Source: Acidovorax kalamii (GTDB lineage Bacteria; Pseudomonadota; Gammaproteobacteria; Burkholderiales; Burkholderiaceae_C). From it: a stretch of 64,000 nt of DNA. The translations under genes were made by a program, and so were the position numbers. Shown in pieces: positions 8,806 through 17,154 of the stretch. How positions within the stretch are numbered: position 1 is the first letter of the stretch; each line of letters starts with the position of its first letter. A model generated the notes under the pieces. That model was not told the DNA's origin and ran no database searches. It worked only from the letters and a program-made list of their open reading frames with translations. The DNA lies in NCBI RefSeq assembly GCF_002245625.1, contig NZ_NOIG01000006.1, positions 425,360 to 489,359 on the forward strand. Reading direction: 5' to 3'.

Positions 8806-11800
8806 TCACCAGGTATCGATGCAACGTGGACCCAGCGGCGCCACCTGCGCCGATGCCAACCCCCGCGCCAGCCAGGCCCGCGTGTCCGCCGGGTCGATCA
8901 CCGCGTCGATCTCCAGCGTGGCGGCCATGTGCATCGCCTCGCCGTTGGCGTAGGACTTGGCCAGCAGCTTGGCAAACAGCGCGTCGCGCTCGGCGCCCTC
9001 GGGCAGCGCCTCCAGCTCCTTGCGAAAGCCCAGGCGCACGGCGCCTTCGAGCCCCATGGCGCCGAACTCGCCCGTGGGCCAGGCGACAGTGAACACGGGC
9101 GCATGAAAGCCCCCGGCCGTCATGCCCATGGCGCCCAGGCCGTAACCCTTTCGCAGCACCACGCTGAAGGTGGGTACGCGCAGGCTGGCGGCGGTGACGA
9201 ACAGACGGCTCACATGGCGCACCTGGGCCGTGGCTTCGACCTCGGGGCCGACCATGAAGCCGGGCGTGTCCACCAGGCTCACGATGGGCAGGCCATGCGC
9301 GTTGCACAGCTGCATGAAGCGCGCGCCCTTGTCGGCCGCATCGGCGTCGATGGCGCCGCCCAGGTGTTGCGGGTTGTTGGCCAGCAGGCCCACGGGGCGG
9401 CCTTCGATGCGCGCCAGCGCGGCGTGGATGCCCGCGCCAAAGCCGGTGCGCAGCAGCAGCAGGCTGCCGTCGTCCACCAGGCCCGCCATCGCCGTGCGGG
9501 TGTCGTACACGCGCAGGCGGTTCTCGGGCACCACGGCGCGCAGCAGGCGCTGGTCGGGTGCAGACCACTGCGATGTACGGCCTTGGAAGAACGACAGATA
9601 GTGGCGCGCGGCCAGCACCGCTCCAGCCTCGTCATCGACCAGCACGTCGATCACGCCGTTGGCATGCTGCACGCTGCTCGGTCCGATCTGCTCGGGCTTG
9701 AAGACGCCCAGCCCACCACCTTCGATCATGGCCGGGCCGCCCATGCCGATGTTGCTGACGCGCGTGGCAATGATCACGTCGCTGCAGCCGAGCAGCGCCG
9801 CGTTGCCCGCAAAGCAGCGCCCCGCGGCGATGCCGATGACTGGCACCTGGCCCGACAGCGCCGCGTAGCTCGCAAACGTGTGCACATGCAGCCCCGCCAC
9901 CACGGGCATGTCGGTGTCGCCCGGGCGCCCGCCGCCGCCCTCGGCGAACAGCACCACCGGCAGCTTCTGCGCCAGCGCGATGCCGAGCATGCGGTCGGTC
10001 TTGGCGTGGTTGCGTGCGCCCTGCGTGCCCGCGAGCACGGTGGCGTCGTAGGACATGACCACAGCGCGGGATTTCTCTTCGCCAAACAGTGCACCGTTGA
10101 TGCCGCCAATGCCCGTGACCATGCCGTCGGCGGGCGTGTTGGCAATGAGGTCTTCCTTGCTGCGGCGGCGCGCCTGTGCGGCGATGGCGAGGGCACCATA
10201 TTCGATGAAGCTGCCGTCGTCGCACAGGTCGGCAATGTTCTCGCGCGCGGAGCGGCCGCCTTGCGCGTGGCGCTTGGCCATGGCGTCGGGGCGCGCGGCG
10301 TCGAGCGTGAAGGCGTGGCGGTCGATCACGCGTTGCAGGTCGGCGCGGATGTGGTCGGGGTCGTGCGCAGCGCTGCCCTGCACTTCGACATCGGCCGCAT
10401 CATCCACCGCGTCCAGCACCAGCAGCGGCTGCCCCTGCGCGACGTAGCCACCGGCCACGGCCAGCAGCGCGCCGACGCGGCCCGCGTGTGGGGCCAGCAG
10501 CACATGCTCCATCTTCATGGCTTCGAGCACGGCCAGCTCGGCGCCGGCAGCGACCACGTCGCCCTCGGCCACGCTCAGCTGCACCAGGCGGGCGGGCATG
10601 GGGGCCAGCACGGCACCTTCGGGTGCAGGCATTGAGAAATTTGAGTCTTTTTGGCCGCTAGCGCTTGATAGATAAGCGCTGGAAGCTATGTTTTTGGAAG
10701 CACCCAGCAATTCAGGCAACACGGATTCCAGCCAGCGCGTGTGCACCTGCTGGCTCTCCATCTCGGGCCGTGTTGCCAGCGCCTGCAGCAGCGCGAGGTT
10801 GGTGGCCACACCGTCGATGCGGCACTCGGCCAGCGCGCGCTGCGAGCGGCGCAGCGCATCCGCAAAGCGCGGGCTGCGCGTGTGCACGATGAGCTTGGCC
10901 AGCAGCGTGTCGTAGTGCGGCGACGGCGAGGCGCCTGCTGCGCCGTGCGTGTCCACGCGCACGCCGGGGCCTGCGGGCAGGTCAAAGCGACTGAGCGTGC
11001 CGCTGCCTGGGGTGGCGTTGCCCTGTGCGTCCAGCGTTTCGGCGTTGATGCGCCACTGCACGGCAAAGCCCAACACGGCAGGCGGTGCGGCAGGGTCGAG
11101 GCCGATGTCCTGCAACGTGCGGCCTGCGGCCAGTGCGATCTGCGCCTGCACCAGGTCCACGCCGGTGACCTCTTCGGTGATGGTGTGCTCCACCTGCAGG
11201 CGTGGGTTGCATTCGATGAACACAAACGGCAGGTCGTTCGAGGCCAGGTCCACCAGGAACTCGAACGTGCCCAGGCCCTCGTAGGCCACGGCCCGCGCCA
11301 TCGACAAGGCAGCGGTGGTGATCCGCTCGCGCAGCGCTGCGGGCAGCGAAGGGCTGGGCGCGATCTCCACCACCTTCTGAAAGCGCCGCTGCAGCGTGCA
11401 CTCGCGCTCGCCCAGCGCGATCACCTCGCGCCCGTCGCCCAGCACCTGCACCTCGATGTGGCGCGCGTTGTCCATCAGGCGCTCCACGTACACGCCGTCC
11501 ACACCAAAGGCGGCCTGCGCCTCGCTGCGGCAGCGCGCGTAGGCAGCGGGCAAGTCATCGGCCGACGCCACCGCACGCATGCCCCGCCCGCCGCCGCCAC
11601 CGATGGCCTTGATGACGATGCCGGCATGGGCGTGCTGCGCGAAGAAGGCCTGGGCCTCCTCCAGAGACACCGCCGCCTGCGTGCCGGGCATGAGCGGCAC
11701 GCCCTGCTGCTGCGCCAGCGCACGGGCCTGCGCCTTGTCGCCGAACAACGCGAGCTGCGCAGGCGTGGGGCCGATGAAGCGCAGCCCGGCCTCGGCACAC

Positions 11801-12093
11801 GCGCGGGCGAAGTCGGCGCGCTCGCTCAAGAAGCCGTAGCCCGGGTGCACGGCATCGCAGCCCTGCGCCTGGGCAATAGCAATGAGGCGCGCACCGTCCA
11901 GGTAGGCGGCCGGGCCGGTGGCGCCCAGCGCCACGGCCGCACTGGCTGCGTGCACATGGGGGCTGGCGGCGTCATCGTCGGCATACACGGCCACGCTGGC
12001 AATGCCGAGGTCGTGCAGGGCGCGCACAGTGCGCAGTGCGATTTCGCCCCGGTTGGCAACCAGCACTTTGGTGAACAGAACAGAAGATGGCAT
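8806..12093 (-). CDS. Single-chain biotin-dependent acyl-CoA carboxylase (BC-BCCP-CT fusion)
   Basis: A 1095-residue polypeptide carrying every part of a biotin-dependent carboxylase. Residues 1-450 are biotin carboxylase (KVLVANRGEIALR, the ATP loop IGGGGGRGM, ECNPRLQVEHTITE). About 490-565 is the biotinyl carrier, with the biotin lysine at residue 527 in EAMKMEH. About 580-1095 is carboxyltransferase (GGGGRPGDTDM, SLVDTPGFMVGPEVE). This order and length match the single-chain long-chain acyl-CoA carboxylases; an acetyl-, propionyl- or methylcrotonyl-type substrate cannot be excluded. The linker at about 468-487 is encoded by a palindromic repeat. It lies downstream of an acyl-CoA ligase on the same strand, 72 bases apart, so a shared fatty-acid pathway is likely. 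Confidence 0.88.
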   Translation of the reverse strand: MPSSVLFTKVLVANRGEIALRTVRALHDLGIASVAVYADDDAASPHVHAASAAVALGATGPAAYLDGARLIAIAQAQGCDAVHPGYGFLSERADFARACAEAGLRFIGPTPAQLALFGDKAQARALAQQQGVPLMPGTQAAVSLEEAQAFFAQHAHAGIVIKAIGGGGGRGMRAVASADDLPAAYARCRSEAQAAFGVDGVYVERLMDNARHIEVQVLGDGREVIALGERECTLQRRFQKVVEIAPSPSLPAALRERITTAALSMARAVAYEGLGTFEFLVDLASNDLPFVFIECNPRLQVEHTITEEVTGVDLVQAQIALAAGRTLQDIGLDPAAPPAVLGFAVQWRINAETLDAQGNATPGSGTLSRFDLPAGPGVRVDTHGAAGASPSPHYDTLLAKLIVHTRSPRFADALRRSQRALAECRIDGVATNLALLQALATRPEMESQQVHTRWLESVLPELLGASKNIASSAYLSSASGQKDSNFSMPAPEGAVLAPMPARLVQLSVAEGDVVAAGAELAVLEAMKMEHVLLAPHAGRVGALLAVAGGYVAQGQPLLVLDAVDDAADVEVQGSAAHDPDHIRADLQRVIDRHAFTLDAARPDAMAKRHAQGGRSARENIADLCDDGSFIEYGALAIAAQARRRSKEDLIANTPADGMVTGIGGINGALFGEEKSRAVVMSYDATVLAGTQGARNHAKTDRMLGIALAQKLPVVLFAEGGGGRPGDTDMPVVAGLHVHTFASYAALSGQVPVIGIAAGRCFAGNAALLGCSDVIIATRVSNIGMGGPAMIEGGGLGVFKPEQIGPSSVQHANGVIDVLVDDEAGAVLAARHYLSFFQGRTSQWSAPDQRLLRAVVPENRLRVYDTRTAMAGLVDDGSLLLLRTGFGAGIHAALARIEGRPVGLLANNPQHLGGAIDADAADKGARFMQLCNAHGLPIVSLVDTPGFMVGPEVEATAQVRHVSRLFVTAASLRVPTFSVVLRKGYGLGAMGMTAGGFHAPVFTVAWPTGEFGAMGLEGAVRLGFRKELEALPEGAERDALFAKLLAKSYANGEAMHMAATLEIDAVIDPADTRAWLARGLASAQVAPLGPRCIDTW
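10640..10696. repeat. Palindromic repeat, family 2, inside a coding region
   Basis: AGCGCTT (10660-10666), a 7-nt loop GATAGAT, AAGCGCT (10674-10680), then AAGCTAT. It has the same geometry as the intergenic copy at 1660-1680. Here it is translated in frame on the minus strand as part of the linker between biotin carboxylase and biotinyl carrier, so the insertion did not break the gene. Confidence 0.78.
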
Positions 12094-12104
12094 GGGGCAG
12101 TCGC

Positions 12105-12165
12105 TCTATTTTTTATAGCTGCCAGCGCATATTCAACTAGCACCGGCAGCCAGTTTTTCACTCAT
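12105..12165. repeat. Degenerate family 2 palindromic repeat
   Basis: The intergenic space between acyl-CoA ligase and carboxylase is almost filled by TATAGCTGCCAGCGCATATT and a partial mirror CTAGCACCGGCAGCC. It keeps the AGCT and AGCGC elements of family 2 but its palindrome is eroded. It could form a GCTGCC/GGCAGC hairpin in the transcript joining the two genes. Confidence 0.45.
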
Positions 12166-13776
12166 TCAAGCAATATCACGCAGCAGGCGGCGCAACACCT
12201 TGCCCGCGCCCGTGGCGGGCAGCGCGTCGATGAAGCGCACCTCGCGCGGGGCTTTGTAGGGCGCCATGTTTTCACGGCACCAGGCCACCAGGCCAGCGGC
12301 ATCCACGTCCTGGCCAGGCTTCTTGACGATGAAGGCGCGCACCACCTCGCCCTTTTCCGCATCGGGCACGCCAATCACGGCGGCCTGGGCCACGGCGGGG
12401 TGCTTGATGAGCAGGGTCTCGACCTCTTCGGGGAACACGCTGTAGCCCGACACCTTGATCATTTCCTTGAAACGGCCGATGAAGGTGACATAGCCGTCCG
12501 CATCGATCTTGCCCATGTCGCCGGTGTAGACCCAGCCGTCCCGCAGCGTCTTGGCCGTGGCCTCGGGCTTGTTCCAGTAGCCCTTGAAGTTGCCGGGGCC
12601 GTGGATGGTGATCTCGCCCACCTCGCCAACGGCCAGCGGCGTGCCGGTGTCGGGGTCGACGATGCGGATGGTGTTGCCCGGCACGGGCTTGCCCTGGGTG
12701 CCCCAGCGGATGGCGTCCACCGGCATGGCAGTGTCCACGGTGTGAGTTTCGGACAGGCCATAGGCCGCCTCGTGCGAAATGCAGTTCGGCGCGAGCTGCT
12801 GCCACTGCTGGGCCAACGCCTCGGTGAAGGTGATGCCAAAGCTGGTGACCGGGTTGCGGCGCAACGCGCTCCAGTCCATGTCGCGTGCGCCGGGCACCTG
12901 CATCAGGGCGCCATTCATGGGTGCAATGCTGTACCACCAGGTCACGCGGTGGCGCTCCAGCGCCTGGGCCACGCCCAGCGGGTCAAAGCGGTACAGCAGC
13001 ACGGCCGTCGCGCCGGTGTAGACCGGCAGGTTCACGCCCATCACCATGCCGGCGATGTGGTACAGCGGTGCCACGGCCAGCAGCGTTTCGTGCGGCGTCA
13101 TGCCATTGCAGTCCGCCGATGCAGCGGTCTTGAAGGTAGCGTTGCCGTAGCTCAGCATGGCGCCCTTGGGCAGTCCGGTGGTGCCCGAGGTGTAGGTCAT
13201 GAGCGAGACGTCGTCCATCGCCAACGCCACGGGCACAGGCCGTGCGCCGGTGCGCGTGGCGGCCAGGAAGTCTTCGCAGCCCGCAGGCACCGGCGCCATG
13301 GCGGCGCGCATGGCCAGCAGCTCGGCGGGTACGTCGATGCTGGGCGCGCCCTCGGGCAGCAGTTCGGCATAGCGCACCACAAACACCTGCTGCAGCGCGG
13401 TCTTGGCGCGCACCTTGTCCACCACGGGCAGCAGCACATCGGCCGCGACGATCACGCGCGCCTGCAGGTCGGTGAGCTGGTATTCCAGCTCGTGCTCCTT
13501 GTTCAGCGGCCCACAGGGGCAGACGATGGCGCCGATCTTCTGGATGCCGTAGTGCGCCATCACGTACTGCGGGCAGTTGTTCATGAACAGTGCCACGGGC
13601 TCGCCCTTGGCCACACCCAGCGCCTGCAGGCGCGCGGCAAATGCATCGCTGGCCGCATCAAGCTGCGCCCACGTGAGGGGCTGCCCGTACCAGAGGTAGG
13701 CGATGCGGTCGGGCGTTTCGCGCGCGTGGCGGCGCAGGTGTTCGTGCAGCGGCAGCTGCGGTGCGGCAGAAGGCAT
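12166..13776 (-). CDS. AMP-forming acyl-CoA synthetase (fatty-acid-CoA ligase-like)
   Basis: A 536-residue member of the adenylate-forming (ANL) family, which activates a carboxylic acid with ATP to an acyl-AMP and then to the CoA thioester. Seen are the P-loop-like TYTSGTTGLPKGAM (about 187-200), the A4/A5 region YGLSETHT, the hinge GWVYTGDMGKIDADGYVTF and the C-terminal lysine motif in TGAGKVLRRLL. The ATG at 13776 is chosen over an upstream GTG that would run through the TetR sites. It is divergent from a TetR gene and upstream of the acyl-CoA carboxylase, so a regulated organic-acid activation and carboxylation route is likely. Chain-length preference cannot be told. Confidence 0.9.
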   Translation of the reverse strand: MPSAAPQLPLHEHLRRHARETPDRIAYLWYGQPLTWAQLDAASDAFAARLQALGVAKGEPVALFMNNCPQYVMAHYGIQKIGAIVCPCGPLNKEHELEYQLTDLQARVIVAADVLLPVVDKVRAKTALQQVFVVRYAELLPEGAPSIDVPAELLAMRAAMAPVPAGCEDFLAATRTGARPVPVALAMDDVSLMTYTSGTTGLPKGAMLSYGNATFKTAASADCNGMTPHETLLAVAPLYHIAGMVMGVNLPVYTGATAVLLYRFDPLGVAQALERHRVTWWYSIAPMNGALMQVPGARDMDWSALRRNPVTSFGITFTEALAQQWQQLAPNCISHEAAYGLSETHTVDTAMPVDAIRWGTQGKPVPGNTIRIVDPDTGTPLAVGEVGEITIHGPGNFKGYWNKPEATAKTLRDGWVYTGDMGKIDADGYVTFIGRFKEMIKVSGYSVFPEEVETLLIKHPAVAQAAVIGVPDAEKGEVVRAFIVKKPGQDVDAAGLVAWCRENMAPYKAPREVRFIDALPATGAGKVLRRLLRDIA

Positions 13777-13870
13777 GGCGTTGTCTCCGAGGTGTCTGGA
13801 ATCGCTGGTTCTTGGCGGCCACTCAGGGTTTTCTCTGAGCGCCCTCACCCGCCAGCGTCTTGCCAATATA

Positions 13871-13903
13871 TACCGCTCGGTAGAACAATGCTACCCATGG
13901 GTA
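13871..13903. promoter_or_regulatory. Two TACC-N4-GGTA operator sites
   Basis: Two palindromes of the same form, TACC(GCTC)GGTA at 13871-13882 and TACC(CATG)GGTA at 13892-13903, with centres 21 bp apart (two helical turns). They lie in the intergenic space between the acyl-CoA ligase and TetR starts, so they probably are the TetR operators covering both promoters. Confidence 0.7.
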
Positions 13904-13931
13904 TAACTTCAACGTCGCGCAAAGGACACCG

Positions 13932-14582
13932 ATGAACCAGCAGCCCCCCGTGCAGGCCAGCGGCCGCCAGAAGGCCGCCACGGCCGGGTCGGACGAGAAG
14001 CGCGAGCGCATCTTGCGCGCGGCCGAGGCGCTGTTCGATGCGCAGGGCTACGCCAACACCACCATCGAGCAGATCGTGCAGCAGCTGGGCGTGACCAAGC
14101 CCTTTGTCTACTACTACTTCCGCAACAAGCAGGAGATCTTCGAGACGCTGTCGTGGGCGCCTGCCGTGGCGTGCTTCACGGCGATGGACTTTGCGCCGGA
14201 CGATGACCGCCCCGCGCATGTGAAGGTGACCGAGGGCATCGAGCGGCTGATCCACGCCACGCTGGAGCACCACCCTTCGGCCTTCTTCCCCTACCGCGAG
14301 CCGCAGGTGTACCGGCCCGAGTACCTGGCGGCGCAGAAGGATCTGGCAAACCACTTCTACGACAAGCTGTGCGCACTGCTCGAGGAAGGCCGCAAGGACG
14401 GCATGTTCGAATTCAACGACACCAAGATCACCGCCCTGGCCGCCTGCAGCCTGCCCGGCTTTCTCTACAACTGGTACCGCCCTGACGGCCGCCTGTCGCA
14501 AGACGAGGTGGCGCGGGAGCTGGCGCAGCTGGCCTGGCGCGTGCTGGGGCTGCGGCGCACCCGCAAGCGCAACCCGGCCTGA
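13932..14582 (+). CDS. TetR-family transcriptional regulator
   Basis: A 216-residue TetR-type repressor. The N-terminal HTH spans about residues 24-66 (RILRAAEALFDAQGYANTTI, then QLGVTKPFVYYYFRNKQEIF); the rest is the helical ligand-binding and dimerisation domain. It is divergent from the acyl-CoA ligase, with two palindromic sites between, so it most likely represses the ligase-carboxylase genes and itself, with an acyl-CoA or related ligand as inducer (inference). The binding-protein gene follows after 57 bases and may share its transcript. Confidence 0.88.
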   Translation: MNQQPPVQASGRQKAATAGSDEKRERILRAAEALFDAQGYANTTIEQIVQQLGVTKPFVYYYFRNKQEIFETLSWAPAVACFTAMDFAPDDDRPAHVKVTEGIERLIHATLEHHPSAFFPYREPQVYRPEYLAAQKDLANHFYDKLCALLEEGRKDGMFEFNDTKITALAACSLPGFLYNWYRPDGRLSQDEVARELAQLAWRVLGLRRTRKRNPA

Positions 14583-14639
14583 CGCCAGCGGCTGCGTTAC
14601 GCCCCTTCCCAAGCACGACAACCAACGGAGACAAAACCC

Positions 14640-15887
14640 ATGAAAACCGTGTTTCTCACCCCCCTGGCCGCTGCGGCGGCGTTGCTGATCGGCACGGCCG
14701 CCAGCGCGCAGGAAACCTTCAAGGTCGCCTACATCGACCCACTATCCGGCCCGTTTGCCAATGTGGGCGAACTGATGCTCACGCACACGCAATACGCCAT
14801 CGAGGACATCAACGCCAAGGGCGGCGTGCTCAAAGGCACCAAGCTGCAGTTGCTGCAGTTTGACAGCAAGCTTTCCGCGCAAGAGAGCCAGAGCGCGCTG
14901 CAGGCCGCCATCGACCAGGGCGCCAAGGCCATCGTGACGGGCGGCTCGGGCTCGTCCGTGGTCACGGCGCTAGTGCAGGCGGCTGCGCGCCACAACCAGC
15001 GCAACCCGGGCAAGGAAATTCTGGTGCTGAACCACTCCTCCATCGACCCCGAGCTGACGGGCAAGGCCTGCAACTTCTGGCACTTCCAGTTCGAGGCCAA
15101 CACGGCCATGAAGATGAAGGCCATCGCCAACTACATCAAGAAGCAGCCGGACATCAAGAAGGTGTACCTGCTGAACCAGGACTACGCCCATGGCAAGCAG
15201 TGGGCGCACTATGGCCGCGAGATGGTGGGCCTGGCGCGGCCCGACATCCAGTTTGTGGGCGAGGCGCTGCACCCCATCGGCCGCGTGAAGGACTTTGCAC
15301 CCTACCTTGCCAAGGTCAAGAGCACCGAGGCCGACTCGGTCATCACCGGCAACTGGGGGCAGGACATGACGCTACTGCTCAAGGCGGCGGGCGATGCGGG
15401 CTACAACCTGCGCTACTTCAACCACAGCGCGGGCTCCATCCCCGGCACGGTGCTGGCCGTGTCACAGGCCAAGCAAGGCCAGCTGACCTGGGTGGCCGAA
15501 TGGCACCCCGGCCAGGCCGAGACGCCCAAGGTGGATGCGCTGGCCAAGACCTACAAGGCCAAGACAGGCAAGGACTTCCTCGCGCCACGCATCGAGATGA
15601 CGCCCCGCTTCCTCGCCGCCGCCATCAACAAGGCCCAGTCCACCGACCCGGTGAAGGTGGCCCGCGCGCTGGAAGACCTGACCCTCGAATCGGTGGTGGG
15701 CCCCGTGCGCATGCGCGGCGAAGACCACCAGCTGCTGCTGCCCCAGGTGGTCAACACCATTGCGCCGGTGGACGGCAAAGCCGTGAAGGTAGGCTGGGAG
15801 GGCACGAACTACGGCTTCCGCACCGATGCGTCCTACACCGGCAATGAGCTGGCGCAAGGCACGGATTGCAAGATGAACAGACCGTAG
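14640..15887 (+). CDS. Periplasmic substrate-binding protein of a branched-chain amino-acid-type ABC transporter
   Basis: A 415-residue LivK-like type I periplasmic binding protein. A signal peptide with Ala-rich core ends near residue 23 (TAASA-QE), followed by the family opening FKVAYIDPLSGPFANVGELM. A good Shine-Dalgarno (GGAGA) precedes the ATG. The family captures amino acids or aromatic and aliphatic acids for an ABC importer. No permease or ATPase genes follow; next is a threonine aldolase. Placement behind a TetR/acyl-CoA ligase locus suggests the ligand may be a carboxylic acid rather than an amino acid (inference). Confidence 0.86.
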   Translation: MKTVFLTPLAAAAALLIGTAASAQETFKVAYIDPLSGPFANVGELMLTHTQYAIEDINAKGGVLKGTKLQLLQFDSKLSAQESQSALQAAIDQGAKAIVTGGSGSSVVTALVQAAARHNQRNPGKEILVLNHSSIDPELTGKACNFWHFQFEANTAMKMKAIANYIKKQPDIKKVYLLNQDYAHGKQWAHYGREMVGLARPDIQFVGEALHPIGRVKDFAPYLAKVKSTEADSVITGNWGQDMTLLLKAAGDAGYNLRYFNHSAGSIPGTVLAVSQAKQGQLTWVAEWHPGQAETPKVDALAKTYKAKTGKDFLAPRIEMTPRFLAAAINKAQSTDPVKVARALEDLTLESVVGPVRMRGEDHQLLLPQVVNTIAPVDGKAVKVGWEGTNYGFRTDASYTGNELAQGTDCKMNRP

Positions 15888-15985
15888 CCCCCCCCTGAGT
15901 CGCCTTCGGCGCCTTCCCCCTCGGGGGACGACGCCCTCGCTGCGGGGCGGCCCTTGCTCGGCGTCCCTGACCGAGGCAGCGCCCA
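15888..15985. repeat. Intergenic GC-rich repeat, family 1, copy 2
   Basis: Begins right after the binding-protein stop with a C-run and CCTGAGTCGCCTTCGGCGCC, then CCCTCGGGGGACGACGCCC and GCTGCGGGGCGGCCCTTGCT. CCCCCTCGGGGG is itself a stem, so the element may act as the 3' end structure of this transcript. Confidence 0.7.
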
Positions 15986-16077
15986 TTTCGCCGGCCGAGG
16001 GCATTGCAGCCGCAGGGGATGCCAACGCGACTAATATGGCCGGCCATTCATTGACCCGACCCACAAGGACCGCGCCC

Positions 16078-17148
16078 ATGCCCGACTTTCGCAGCGACAC
16101 CGTCACCCAGCCCACGCCCGCCATGCGCGAGGCCATGTTCAAGGCCCCGCTGGGCGACGATGTGTTTGCCGACGACCCCTCGGTGAACGCACTGCAGGAC
16201 CATGCGGCCGAGCTGCTGGGTTTTGAGGCCGCACTGTTCGCCCCCTCCGGCACGCAGACCAACCTGATCGCGCTGTGGGGCCACTGCCAGCGCGGCGACG
16301 AGGCCATCGTGGGCCAGAGTTGGCACACCTACCGCTGGGAGGCGGGCGGCATGGCCGTGCTGGGCTCCATCCAGCCCCAGCCGGTCGAGACCCAGCCAGA
16401 CGGCATGCTGCGCGTGGCCGACATCGCGGCCGCCATCAAACCGGACGACCCGCACTTCGCGCGCACCCGCCTCGTGGTGCTGGAGAACACGACCGGCGGC
16501 CAGGTGCTGCCGCCCGCCTACATCGCCGAGGTGGCACAACTGGCGCGCAGCCGGGGGCTGGCCATGCACCTGGACGGCGCACGCATGTTCAACGCTGCCA
16601 CGGCCAATGCCGCGCGCAACGGCACCGACGTGTACGACGAAGCGCGCTCGCTGTGCAGCCACTTTGATTCCGCATCGCTGTGCCTGAGCAAGGGCCTGGG
16701 CGCACCCGTGGGCTCGCTGGTGCTGGGCTCGCGCGACTTCATCCGCCAGGCTCGCCGCACCCGCAAGATTTTGGGCGGTGGCATGCGGCAGGCGGGTGTG
16801 CTGGCGGCTGCTGGCCACTACGCGCTGCAGCACCATGTTCGGCGCCTGGCGGAAGACCACGCCCGCCTGGACCGGCTGGCGCAAGGGCTGGCTGAAGCCA
16901 ACCGCAGCCACCCTGTGCTGCAGGGCAAGCTCACCGTGCTGCCGTGGCAGACCAACATCCTCTTCACCGACCTGCACGCAGAGGTGGCCCCAGCCTTCAC
17001 CGCCTGGCTGGCGCAGCACGGCGTGCGCGTCACCAGCAGCCTGTATGGCGGCGCCACCCGGCTGCGCTGGGTGACGCACCTGGATGTGAGCGAGGCGGAC
17101 GTGACGGCAGCGCTGGATTGCGTGGCGCGCTTCACGCTGCCGGGCTGA
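16078..17148 (+). CDS. ltaE: Low-specificity L-threonine aldolase
   Basis: A 356-residue PLP enzyme that cleaves L-threonine or L-allo-threonine to glycine and acetaldehyde. Family features are the start DFRSDTVTQPTPAMREAM, GDDVFADDPSV, the PLP region HLDGARMFNA and the lysine motif SLCLSKGLGAPVGSLV. AAGGA precedes the ATG at 16078; an earlier in-frame ATG at 16036 adds 14 residues with no family similarity. The length is normal for the family. It stands alone, 6 bases from the convergent yggS gene. Confidence 0.92.
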   Translation: MPDFRSDTVTQPTPAMREAMFKAPLGDDVFADDPSVNALQDHAAELLGFEAALFAPSGTQTNLIALWGHCQRGDEAIVGQSWHTYRWEAGGMAVLGSIQPQPVETQPDGMLRVADIAAAIKPDDPHFARTRLVVLENTTGGQVLPPAYIAEVAQLARSRGLAMHLDGARMFNAATANAARNGTDVYDEARSLCSHFDSASLCLSKGLGAPVGSLVLGSRDFIRQARRTRKILGGGMRQAGVLAAAGHYALQHHVRRLAEDHARLDRLAQGLAEANRSHPVLQGKLTVLPWQTNILFTDLHAEVAPAFTAWLAQHGVRVTSSLYGGATRLRWVTHLDVSEADVTAALDCVARFTLPG

Positions 17149-17154
17149 GCCCGC

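Noticed and set aside
10741..13935. A 1064-residue plus-strand open frame opposite the acyl-CoA carboxylase and ligase genes
   Set aside because: It is a mirror frame of high-GC genes: His/Arg/Gly/Ala-rich, no domains, no ribosome site. The minus-strand products have full catalytic motifs.
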